Below are positions 50,301 through 61,560 of a stretch of DNA of 64,000 bases, in pieces. Source of the stretch: Calliopsis andreniformis (lineage: Eukaryota; Arthropoda; Insecta; Hymenoptera; Andrenidae); the NCBI RefSeq assembly GCF_051401765.1, contig NW_027480422.1, positions 25,314,001 through 25,378,000 of the forward strand. The letters are read 5' to 3'. The notes under the pieces are model-generated. The model worked only from the letters and a program-made list of their open reading frames with translations. It was not told the origin of the DNA and searched no databases. Made by a program: the position numbers and the translations under genes. Each line of letters begins with the position of its first letter. Positions within the stretch are counted from its first letter, which is position 1.

Positions 50301-51220
50301 GCATAAAATACAATATAAATACAACAGCTTTTCCATCGTATAAAATGAATGATTGCAAAAAGTGTGAAAGTTATGGTCATTTCTACTTCCCGGGCAACCT
50401 AGGTTTCACTCTAGGGCGTTGCTCCACCAGATCGAATAGCGAGGGACTTAGAAGTAAACGCCAGAAGCATAAAATACAATAAAAATACAACAGTTTTTCC
50501 ATCGTGTAAAAGGAATAATTGCAAACATTGTGAAAGTAACGGTCATTTCTACGTTCCGGGCAACCTTGGATTCACTCTAGGGCGTTGGTCCACCAGATCC
50601 AATAGTTAGTGCCTAAGAAGTCAACGCCCGAAGCATTAAATACAAAATTAATAGAACAGTTTTTCCATTGCATGAAACGAATAATTCCAACCAGTGTGAA
50701 TGTTATGGTCATATCTACGTTCCGTGCAACCTTGGCTTCACTCTAGGGCGTTGCTCCACCAGACCGAATAGCTACGGCCTTAGAAGTCAACGCCAGAAGC
50801 ATAAAAAGCAATATAAATACAACAGCTTTTTCCATCGTATAAAATGAATAATTGCAAACATTGCGAAAGTAACGGTCATTTCTACGCTCCGGGCAACCTA
50901 GGCCTCACTATAGGTCGTTGCTCCACCAGATCGAATAGCTAGGGACTTAGAAGTCAGCGCCAGAAGCATAAAATACAAAATAAATAGAACAGTTTTTCCT
51001 TCGTATAAAACGAATAATTGCAACCAGTGTGAAAGTTATGGCCATTTCTATGTTCCGTGCAACCTAGGCTTCACTCTAGGGCGTTGTTCCACCACATCGA
51101 ATAGCTACGGCCTTAGATGTCAACGCCAGAAGCATAAAATACGATATAAATACAACAGTTTTACCATCGTATAAAACGAATAATTGCAACCAGTATGCAA
51201 GTTATGGTCATTTCTACGTT
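47366..51220. repeat. Diverged stretch with an alpha patch at its left end
   Basis: Opens with an isolated alpha-type patch (47,370-47,514) and then a segment like 24.12-24.32 kb of unit A (TGCGTAAGATATGG, GAAGCATTAAATACAATA, AACAGGTTTTCCACC). That segment is partly repeated at 47.94-48.02 kb. From 48.3 kb the monomers are heterogeneous and resemble 16-17 kb (GGCGTTGCTCCATCACATCG, CTTAACTCCAGGGCG, TATATTTGCAAACAGTG). No HOR longer than two monomers is visible. Confidence 0.8.
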
Positions 51221-53210
51221 CCGGGCAACCTAGGCTTCACTCCAGGGCGTTGGTCCACCAGATCCTATAGCTAGGGCCTAAGAAGTCAACGCCAGGAGCA
51301 CCAAATACAAAATAAATGCTACAGTTTTTCCATCGTATAAAACTAATAATTCCAACCAGTATGTAAACTATGGTCATTTGTACGTTCCGGGTAACCTAGG
51401 CTTCACTCTAGGGCCTTGCTGCACCGGATCGAATAGTTAGGGACTTAGAATTCAACGCCCGAAGAATAAAATACAACATAAGTATAACAGTTTTTCAATC
51501 GTATAAAATGTATAATTGCAAGCAGTGTGAAGGTAATGGTCATTTCTACGTTCCGGGCAACCTAGGCTTTACTCTAGAGCATTGCTCCACCAGAGCGAAT
51601 TGTTAGGGCCTAAGAAGACAACGCCAGAAGCATAAAATACTATATAAATACAACAGCTTTTCCATCGTATATAATGTATATTTGCAAACAGTGTGAAAGT
51701 AAAGGTCATTTCTACGTTCCGAGCAACCTAGGCTTCACTGTAGGGCGTTGTTCCACCAGATCGAATTGTCAGGTCCTAAGAAGTCAACGCCAGAAGAATA
51801 AAATACGATTTATGTACGACACTTTTTCCATCGTATAAAGCGGATAATTACAACCAGTGTGAATGTAATGGCCATTTCTACGTTCCGGGCATCCTAGACT
51901 TAACTCTGAGGCATTGCTCCACCAGATCGAATACATAGGGCCTTAGAAGCCAACGCCAGAAGCATAAAGTACAATCAAAATCCAACATATTGTCTATCGT
52001 ATAACAGGAATAATTGCAACATGCGTGTAGGTAATGGTCATTTCTACGTTCCGGGCAACCTAGGTTTTGCTCTAGGGCGTTGCTCCACCACACCGAATAG
52101 TTAGGGCCTTAGAAGTCAACGCCTGAAGCATAAAATACAATAAGAATACAATATTTTTTTCATCGTATAACAGGAATAATTGCAACCAGTCTGAAAGATA
52201 TGGTCATTTCTACGTTCCGGGCAACCTACGCTTCACTCTAGGGCGTTGGGCCACCACATCCAACAGTTAGGGCCTAAGAAGTCAACGCCAGAAGCACCAA
52301 ATTCAACATAAATACAACAGTTTTTCCATCGTATAAAACGAATAATTCCAACCAGTATGTAAACTATGGTCATTTCTACGTTCCGGGTAACCTAGGCTTC
52401 ACTCTAGGGCCTTGCTGCACCAGAACGAATAGTTAGGGACTTAGAATTCAACGCCAGAATATTTAAATACAACATAAGTATAACAGTTTTTCAATCGTAT
52501 AAAATGTATAATTGCAAGCAGTGTGAAGGTAATGGTCATTTCTACGTTGCGGGCAACCTAGGCTTCACTCTAGGGCGCTGTTCCACCACATCGAATAGCT
52601 ACGGCCTTAGAAGTCAACGCCAGAAACATAAAATACAATATAAATACAACAGTTTTTCAAAAGTATAAAATGAATAATTGCAACCAGTGTGAAGGTAATG
52701 GTCATTTCTACGTTCCGGGTAACCTAGGCTTCACTCTAGGGCCTTGCTGCACCAGATCGAATAGTTAGGGACTTAGAATTCAACGCCAGAATATTTAAAT
52801 ACAACATAAGTATAACAGTTTTTCAATCGTATAAAATGTATAATTGCAAGCAGTGTGAAGGTAATGGTCATTTCTACGTTCCGGGCAACCTAGGCTTCAC
52901 TCCAGGGCGTTGGTCCACCAGATCCATAAGCTAGGGCCTAAGAAGTCAACGCCAGGAGCACCAAATACAAAATAAATGCAACAGTTTTTCCATCGTATAA
53001 AACTAATAATTGCAACCAGTGTGAAAGCTATGGCCACTTCTACGTTCCGGGCAACCCAGGGTTCACTCTAGGACGTTGGTCCACCAGATCCAATAGCTAG
53101 GGCCTAAGAAGTCAACGACAGAAGCACCAAACACAAAATAAATACAACAGCTTTTCCATCGTATATGATCTATATTTGCAAAGAGTGTGAAAGTAACGGT
53201 CATTTCTACG
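51221..53210. repeat. Long beta block, fourth and longest occurrence
   Basis: 51,221-52,180 matches 46,410-47,365. It continues into 52.2-53.2 kb, which parallels 21.65-22.33 kb but contains extra monomers. A two-monomer step is visible: CCGGGTAACC...GGGCCTTGCTGCACC...ACGCCAGAATATTTAAATAC at 52,381 recurs at 52,713 (332 bp). Confidence 0.85.
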
Positions 53211-54066
53211 TTCCGGGCAGCCTGGGTTTCACTCTTGGGCGTTGCTCCACCACATCGAATAGCTACGTCCTTAGAAGTCAACTCTAGAAGCATAAAATAC
53301 ATTATAAATACAACACCTTTTCCATCGTATAAAATGAATGATTGCATACAGTGTGAAAGTTATGGTCATTTCTACGTTCCGGGCAACCTTGCCTTAACTC
53401 CAGGGCATTGCTGCGCCAGATCGAATAGTTAGGGGCTTTGAATACAACGCCAGAAGCATAAAATACAATAAAAATACAACAGTTTTTCTATCGTATAAAA
53501 CTAATAATTGCAACCAGTGTGAAAGTAATGGCCATTTCTGCGTTCCGGGCAACCTAGTCTTCACTCTAGGGCGTTGCCCCACCACATCGATTAGATACGG
53601 GCTTAGAATTCACCGCCTTAAGCATAAAATACAATAAAAATAGAACAGTTTTTTCATCGTATCAAAGGAATAATTGCAACCAGAGTGAAAGTAATGGTCA
53701 TTTCTACGTTTCGGGCGACCTAGGCTTCACACTAGGGCGTTGCTCTACCAGATCGAATAGCTAGGGCCTTAGAAGTCAACGCCCGAAACCTAAAGTACAA
53801 TAAAAGTACAACAGTTTTTCCATCGTATAACGGGAATAACTGCAACCAGTATGAAGGTGATGGTCTAAACCACGTTCCGGGCAACCTAGGGATCACTCTA
53901 GGGCGTTGGTCCACCAGATCCAATAATTAGGGCCTAAGAAGTCAACGACAGAAGCACCAAATACAAAATAAATACAACAGTTTTTCCATCGTATAAAACG
54001 AATAATTGCCACCAGTGTGAAAGTTATGGCCATTTCTACGTTCCGGGCAACCTTGGTTTCACTCTA
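53211..54066. repeat. Unduplicated satellite segment
   Basis: Five monomers without a close partner in the window. Unusual variants are GATGGTCTAAACCACG (a private change in the normally conserved GGTCATTTCTACG) near 53,860, TTCACCGCCTTAAGC near 53,610 and TAGGGGCTTTGAATAC near 53,431. Confidence 0.7.
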
Positions 54067-55243
54067 GGGCGTTGTTCCACCACATCGAATAGCTACGGCC
54101 TTAGAAGTCAACGCCAGAAGCATAAAATACAATATAAATACAACAGTTTTCCCATCGTATAAAACGAATAATTGCAACCAGTATGAAAGTTATGGTCATT
54201 TCTACGTTCCGGGCAACCTAGGCTTCAGTTTAGGGCGTTGCTCCACCAGATCGAATACTTAGGTACTTAGAATTCGACGCAGGAAGCATAAAATACAACA
54301 TAAGTACAACAGTTTTTCCATCGTATTACAGGAATAATTGCAACCAGTGTGAATGTACAGGTCATTTTTACGTTCCGGGCAACCTAGGCTTCACTCTAGG
54401 GCGTTGCTCCACCCGATCGAATAGTTAGGGCCTAAGAAGTCTACGCCAGGAGCATAAAATACAATAAAAATACAACAGCATTTCCACCGTATAAAATGAA
54501 TGATTGCAAACAGTGTGAAAGTTATGGTCATTTCTACGTTCCGGGCAACCTAGGCTTCACACTAGGGCGTTGTTCCGCCACATCGAATAGCTACGGCCTT
54601 AGAAGTCAACGCCAGAAACATAAAATACAATATAAATACAACAGCTTTTCCATCGTATAAAACGAATAATTGCAACCAGTGTGAAAGTAATGGCCATTTC
54701 TACGTTCAGAGCATGCTAACCTTAACTCTGAGGCATTGCTCCACCAGATATAATACATAGGGCCTTAGACGTCAACGCCAGAAGAATAAAGTACAATCAA
54801 AATCCAACAGTTTGTCCATCGTACAACAGGAATAATTGCAACAAGCCTGAAGGTTATAGTCATTTCTACGTTCCGGGCAACCTAGGTTTTGCTCTAGGGC
54901 GTTGCTCCACCAGATCGAATAGTTAGGGCCTTAAAAGTCAACGCCCGAAGCATAAAATACAAAATAAATACAACAGTTTTTCCATTGTATAACAGGAATA
55001 ACTGCAACCAGTGTGAAAGTACTGGTCATTTCTACGTTCCGGGTAACCTAGGCTTCACTCTAGCGCGTTGCTCCACCAGATCGAATAGCTAGGGACTTAG
55101 AATTCAACGCCCGAAGAATAAAATACAACATAAGTACAACAGTTTTACCATCGTGTAAAATGAATAATCGCAAGCAGTGTGAAGGTAATGGTCATTTCCA
55201 CGTTCCGGGCAACCTAGGCTTCACTCTAGGGCGTTGTTCCACT
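54067..55243. repeat. Distant copy of 22.36-23.54 kb
   Basis: About 1.18 kb in the same order as 22,361-23,537 at a constant shift of 31,706 bp (191 monomers). Differences are few (GGGCGTTGC for GGGCGTAGC, AGCATGCTAACC for AGCATGCTAGAC, GGTTATAGTC for GGTAATAGTC). It ends in CACTACATCGAATTGCTAGG where the left copy reads CACTACATCGAATAGCTACGG. Confidence 0.9.
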
Positions 55244-57830
55244 ACATCGAATTGCTAGGGCCTAAGAAGTCAACGCCGGAAGCATAAAACACAATATAAA
55301 TGCAACAGTTTTTCCATCGTATATAATGTATATTTGCAAACAGTGTGAAAGTAAAGGCCATTTCTACGTTCCGAGCAACCTAGGCTTCACTGTAGGGCGT
55401 TGTTCCACCAGATCGAATTGTCAGGTCCTAAGAAGTCAACGCCAGAAGAGTAAAATACGATTTATGTACGACACTTTTTCCATCGTATAAAGCGGATAAT
55501 TGCAACCAGTGTGAATGTAATGGCCATTACTACGTTCCGGGCATCCTAGACTTAACTCTGAGGCATTGCTCCACCAGATCGAATACATAGGGCCTTAGAA
55601 GCCAACGCCAGAAGCATAAAGTACAATCAAAATCCAACATATTGTCTATCGTATAACAGGAATAATTGCAACATGCGTGTAGGTAATGGTCATTTCTACG
55701 TTCCGGGCAACCTAGGTTTTGCCCTAGGGCGTTGCTCCACCACACCGAATAGTTAGGGCCTTAGAAGTCAACGCCTGAAGCATAAAATACAACAAGAATA
55801 CAATATTTTTTTCATCGTATAACAGGAATAATTGCAACCAGTCTAAAAGATATGGTCATTTCTACGTTCCGGGCAACATAGGCTTCACTCTAGGGCGTTG
55901 CTCCACCACATCGAATAGCTGCGGACTTAGAAGACAACGCCAGAAGCATAAAATACAGTATAAATACAACAGTTTTTCAATTGTATAACGGGAATAATTG
56001 CAAACAGTGTGGAAGTAATGGTCATTTCTAATTTCCGGGCAACCTAGGCTTCACTCTAGGGCGTAGCTCCACCATATCGAATAGCTACGGCCTTAGAAGT
56101 CAACGGCTGAAGCATAAAATATAATATAAATACAACAGTTTTTCCATCGTATAACAGGAATAATTGCAACCAGTGTGAAAGACATTGTCATTTCTACGTT
56201 CCAGCCAACCTAGGCTTCACTCCAGGTCGTTGCTCAACCACATCGAATAGCTACGGCCTTAGAACTCAACGCCAGAAACATAAAATACAATATAAATAAA
56301 ACAGATCTTCCATCGTATAAAACGAATAATTGCAACCAGTGTGAAAGTAATGGTCATTTCTACGTTCCGGGCAACCTAGGCTTCACTGTAGGGCGTTGTT
56401 CCACCAGATCGAATTGTCAGGTCCTAAGATGTCAACGCCAGAAGAATGGAATACGATTTATGTGCAACACTTTTTCCATCGTATAAAGCGAATAATTGCA
56501 ACCAGTGAGAATGTAATGGCCATTTCTACGTTCCGGGCATCCTAGACTTAACTCTGAGGCATTGCTCCACCAGATCGAATACATAGGGCCTTAGAAGCCA
56601 ACGCCAGAAGCATAAAGTACAATCAAAATCCAACATATTGTCTATCGTATAACAGGAATAATTGCAACATGCGTGTAGGTAATGGTCATTTCTACGTTCC
56701 GGGCAACCTAGGTTTTGCTCTAGGGCGTTGCTCCACCACACCGAATAGTTAGGGCCTTAGAAGTCAACGCCTGAAGCATAAAATACAATAAGAATACAAT
56801 ATTTTTTTCATCGTATAACAGGAATAATTGCAACCAGTCTGAAAGATATGGTCATTTCTACGTTCCGGGCAACCTACGCTTCACTCTAGGGCGTTGGGCC
56901 ACCACATCCAACAGTTAGGGCCTAAGAAGTCAACGCCAGAAGCACCAAATTCAACATAAATACAACAGTTTTTCCATCGTATAAAACGAATAATTGCAAC
57001 CAGTATGAAAGTTATGGTCATATCTGCGTTCCGCTCAACCTAGGCTTCACTCTAGGGCGTTGCCCCTCCACATCGATTAGCTACGGCCTTAGAATTCAAC
57101 GCCCGAAGAATAAAATACAACATAAGTACAACAGCTTTACCATCGTATCAAATGAATAATCGCAAGCAGTGTGAAGGTAATGGTCACTTCTACGTTCCGG
57201 GCAACCTAGGCTTCACTCCAGGGCGTTGGTCCACCAGATCCAATAGCTAGGGCCTAAGAGGTCAACGCCAGGAGCACCAAATACAAAATAAATGCAACAG
57301 TTTTTCCATCGTATAAAACTAATAATTCCAACCAGTATGTAAACTATGGTCATTTCTACGTTCCGGGTAACCTAGGCTTCACTCTAGGGCCTTGCTGCAC
57401 CAGATCGAATAGTTACGGACTTAGAATTCAACGCCAGAATATTTAAATACAACATAAGTATAACAGTTTTTCAATCGTGTAAAATGTATAATTGCAAGCA
57501 GTGTGAAGGTAATGGTCATTTCTACGTTCCGGGCAACCTAGGCTTCACTCTAGGGCGTTGTTCCACCACATCGAATAGCTACGGCCTTAGAAGTCAACGC
57601 CAGAAACATAAAATACAATATAAATACAACAGTTTTCCCATCGTATAAAACGAATAATTGCAACCAGTATGAAAGTTATGGTCATTTCTACGTTCCGGGC
57701 AACCTAGGCTTCAGTTTAGGGCGTTGCTCCACCAGATCGAATACTTAGGTACTTAGAATTCGACGCAGGAATCTATAATACAACATAAGTACAACAGTTT
57801 TTCCATCGTATTACAGGAATAATTGCAACC
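55244..57830. repeat. Beta mosaic with a 996-bp spaced pair
   Basis: 55,350-55,860 and 56,350-56,860 are the same part of the long beta block, six monomers apart (996 bp), with three different monomers between them. After 56.87 kb the order follows 52.2 kb (GGGCCACCACATCCAACAG). A short piece of the 7-monomer unit starts at 57,058, then 57.3-57.5 kb repeats 52.32-52.5 kb, and 57.54-57.83 kb repeats 54.06-54.35 kb. Confidence 0.8.
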
Positions 57831-59660
57831 AGTGTGATAGTAATGGTCATTACTACGTTTCGGTAAACATAGGCTTCACTATTGGACGTTGCCCCACGAG
57901 ATCGAATGGCTAGGACCTTAGAAGTCAACGCCAGAAGCATAAAATACAATATAAATACTATAGATTTTCAATCGTATAGCATGAAGGATTGCAACCAGTG
58001 TGAAAGTAATGGTCATTTCTACGTTCCGGGCAACCTAGGCCTCGCTCTAGGGCGTTGCTCCACCACATCGGATAGCTAGGGACTTAGAAATCAACGACAG
58101 AAGCATAAAACACGATATGCGTACAATAGTTTTTCCATCGTATAACAGGAATAATTGCAACCAGTATGAAAGTTATGGTCATTTCTACGTTCCGGGTAAC
58201 CTAGGCTTCACTCTAGGGCGTTTGTCCACCAGATCGAATAGCTAGGACCTTAGAAGTCAACGCCAGAAGCATAAAATACAATAAAAATACAACATGTTTT
58301 CAATCGTATAGCATGAATAATTGCCACCAGTGTGAAGGCAATGGTCATTTGTACATTCCGGAAAACCTAGGCTTCACTCTAGGGCGTTGGTCCACCAGAT
58401 CCAATAGTTAGGGCCTAAGAAGTCAACGCCAGAAGCATAAGATACAATAAAAATACTATAGATTTTCAATCGTATAGCATGAAGGATTGCAACCAGTGTG
58501 AAAGTAATGGTCATTTCTACGCTCCGGGCAACCTAGGCTTTGCTCTGGGGCGTTGCTCCACCAGAGCGAATAGCTAGGGACTTAGATCTCAACACCAGAA
58601 GCATAAAATACAATATAAATACAACAGTTTTTCCACCGTATAGAACGAATAATAGCAACCAGTATGAAAGCTATGGTCATTTCTATGTTCCGGGCAACCT
58701 AGGCTTCTCTCTAGGGCGTTAGTCCACCAGATCGAATAGGTAGGGCCTTAGAAGTCTACGCCGGAAGCATGGAATACAATATAAATACAGAAGTTTTCAC
58801 ATTGTATAACAGGAATAATTGCAACCAGTGTGAAAGTAGTGGTCATTGCTACGTTCCGTGCAACCCAGGCTCCACTCTAGGGCGTTGCTCCACCAAATCG
58901 AATAGCTAGGACCTTAGAAGTCAACGCCCGAAGCAGAAAACGCAATATAAATACAACAGTTTTTCCATCATATAAAACGAATAATAGCAAACAGTGTGAA
59001 AGTGATGGTCATTTCATCGTTCCGGGAAACCTAGGCATCACTCTAGGGCGTTGGAACAGCAGATCCAATAGTTAGGGCCTAAGAAGTCAACGCCAGAAGC
59101 ACCAAATACAAAATAAGTACAACAGTTCTTCCATCGTATAAAACGTATACTTGCACGCAGTGTGAATGTAATGGTCATTTCCACGTTGCGGGCAGCATAG
59201 GCCTCATTCTTGGACGTTGCCCCACAAGATCGAACAGTTAGGGCCTAAGAAGACAACGCCAGAAGCATAAAATACACTATAAATACAACAGTTTTTCCAA
59301 CATATAAAACGAATAATAGCAACCAGTGTGAAAGTTATGGTCACTGCTACGTTCCGTGCAACCCAGGCTCCACTCTAGGGCGTTGCTCCACCAAATCGAA
59401 TAGCTAGGGCCTTAGAAGTCAACGCTCGAAGCATAAAATGCAATATAAATACAACAGTTTTGCCATCATATAAAACGAATAATAGCAACCAGTGTGAAAG
59501 TGATGGGCATTTCTACGTTCCGGGAAACCTAGTCCTCACTCTAGGGCGGCGTTCCACCAGATCGAATAGTTAGGGCCTAAGAAGTCAACGCCAGAAGCAT
59601 AAAATACGATATAAGTACAACAGTTTTTCCATCGTATAAAACGAATAATTGCAACCAGTG
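57831..59660. repeat. Gamma block, copy 1
   Basis: Eleven monomers repeated at 61.98-63.97 kb. Markers are CATTACTACGTTTCGGTAAA, CACTATTGGACGTTGCCCC, ACTATAGATTTTCAATCG, AGCATGAAGGATTGC, AAACACGATATGCGTAC, CAATGGTCATTTGTACATTC and GGGCGTTAGTCCACC. The shift to copy 2 is 4,149 bp before about 58.4 kb and 4,316 bp after it, because copy 2 has one more monomer in its short HOR. ATGAAGGATTGC occurs here at 57,981 and 58,479 (three monomers apart). Confidence 0.9.
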
Positions 59661-61560
59661 TGAAGGTAATAGTCAGTTCTACGCTCCGCTCAACATAGGC
59701 TTCACTCTAGGGCGTTGCTCCACCAGATCGTATTGTTAGGGCCTTAGAAGTCAACGCCAGAAGCATAAAATAAAATAAAAATACAACAGTTGTTCCATCG
59801 TATAACAGGAATAATTACAACCTGTGTGAAAGTAATGGGCATTTCTACGTTCCGTGCAACCTAGGCTTCACTCTGGGGCGTTGCTCCACCAGGTCGGATA
59901 GTTAGGGCCTTAGAAATCAACGCCAGAAGCATAAAACACAATAAAAATACAACAGTTTTTCCATAGTATAACAGGAATAATTGCAAACAGTGTGAAAGTA
60001 ATGGTCATTTCTACGTTCCGGGCAATCTAGACTTCACTCTAGGGCGTTGCTCCACCGGATCGAATAGTTAGGGCCTTAGAAGTCAACGCCCGAAGCATAA
60101 AATATAAAATTTATAGAACAGTTTTTACATTGTATAAAACGAATGATTGCAACCAGAGTGAAACTTATGGCCATTTCAACGTTCCGTGCAACATAGGCTG
60201 CACTCTAGGGCGTTGCTCCACCACATCGATTAGCTACGGCCTTAGAAGTCAACGCCAGGAGCATAAAATACAATACACATACAACAGTTTTTCCATCGTA
60301 TAAAATGAATAATTGCAACCAGTGTGAAACTAATGGTCATTTCTACGTTCCGGGCAACCTAGGCTTCACTCTAGGGCGTTGCTCCACCAGATCGAATAGT
60401 TAGGGCCTTAAAAGACAATGCCAGAAGAATAAAATACAATATAAATACAACAGATTTTCCAACGTATAAAATGAATAAATGCAAACAGTGTGATAGTAAT
60501 GGTCATTTCTACGGCTCGGGCAACTGAGTCACCACTCTATGGCGTCGGTCCACCTGATCCAATAGTTAGGGCCTTAGAAGTCAACGCCCGACGCATAAAA
60601 TACAATAAAAATACAACAGTTTTTCCATCGTACAACAGGAATAATTGCAACCAGAGTGAAGGTGATGGATATTTCTACGTTCCGGGCAACCTAGGATTCA
60701 CTCTAGGGCGTTGCTCCACCAGATGGAATAGTTAGGGCCTTAGAAGTCGACGCCCGAAGCATAAAATACAAAATTAATAGAACAGCTTTTCCATTGTATA
60801 AAACGAATAATTGCAACCAGTGTGAATGTTATGGTCATTTCTACGTACCGTGCAAGCTAGGCTTCACTCCAGGGCGTTGCTCCACCGCATCGAATAGTTA
60901 GGGCCTTAGAAGTCAACTCCAGAAGCATAAAATACAGTTTAAATACAACAGCTTTTCCATCCTATAAAACGAATAATTGCAACCAGTATGAAAGTTATGG
61001 TCATTTCAACGTACGGGGCAACCTAGGCTTCACTCTAGGGCGTTGCTCTACCAGATCGAAGAGGTAGGGCCATAGAAGTCAATGCCCGAAGCATAAAGTA
61101 CAATAAAAATACAACAGTTTGTTCATCGTATAACAGGAATAATTGCAACAAGAGTGAACGTAATGGTCATTTCTACGTTCTGGGCAACATAAGCTTCACC
61201 CTTGGACGTAGCCCCACGAGATCGAATAGCTAGGACCTTAGAAGTGAATGCCAGATGCATAAAATACAATATAAATAGAACAGTCTTTCCATTGTATAAA
61301 ACGAATAATTGCAACCAGTGTGAAAGTTATGGTCATTTCTACGTTCCGGGCAACCTAGGCTTCACTCTAGGTCGTTGCTCCACCAGACCGAATAGTTAGG
61401 GATTTAGAAGTCAACGCCAGAAGCATAAAATGTAACATGAATACAACAGTTTTTCCATCGTATAACAGGAATAATTGCAAACAGTGTGAAAGTGATGGTC
61501 ATTTCTACGTTCCGGGCAACATAGGCTTCACTCTTGGACGTTGCCCCACCAGATCGAATA
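59661..61560. repeat. Diverged stretch between gamma copies
   Basis: About 11 monomers without a long recent partner. Notable variants are TTCTACGGCTCGGGCAACTG near 60,510, AAATATAAAATTTATAGAAC near 60,103 and CAACGTACGGGGCAACC near 61,008. Some units (GCCCCACGAGATCGAATAGC near 61,212) already resemble gamma. Confidence 0.75.

Noticed and set aside
53850..53880. Possible insertion at GATGGTCTAAACCACG
   Set aside because: It replaces GATGGTCATTTCTACG base for base, with no length change; a cluster of substitutions in one monomer, not an insertion.
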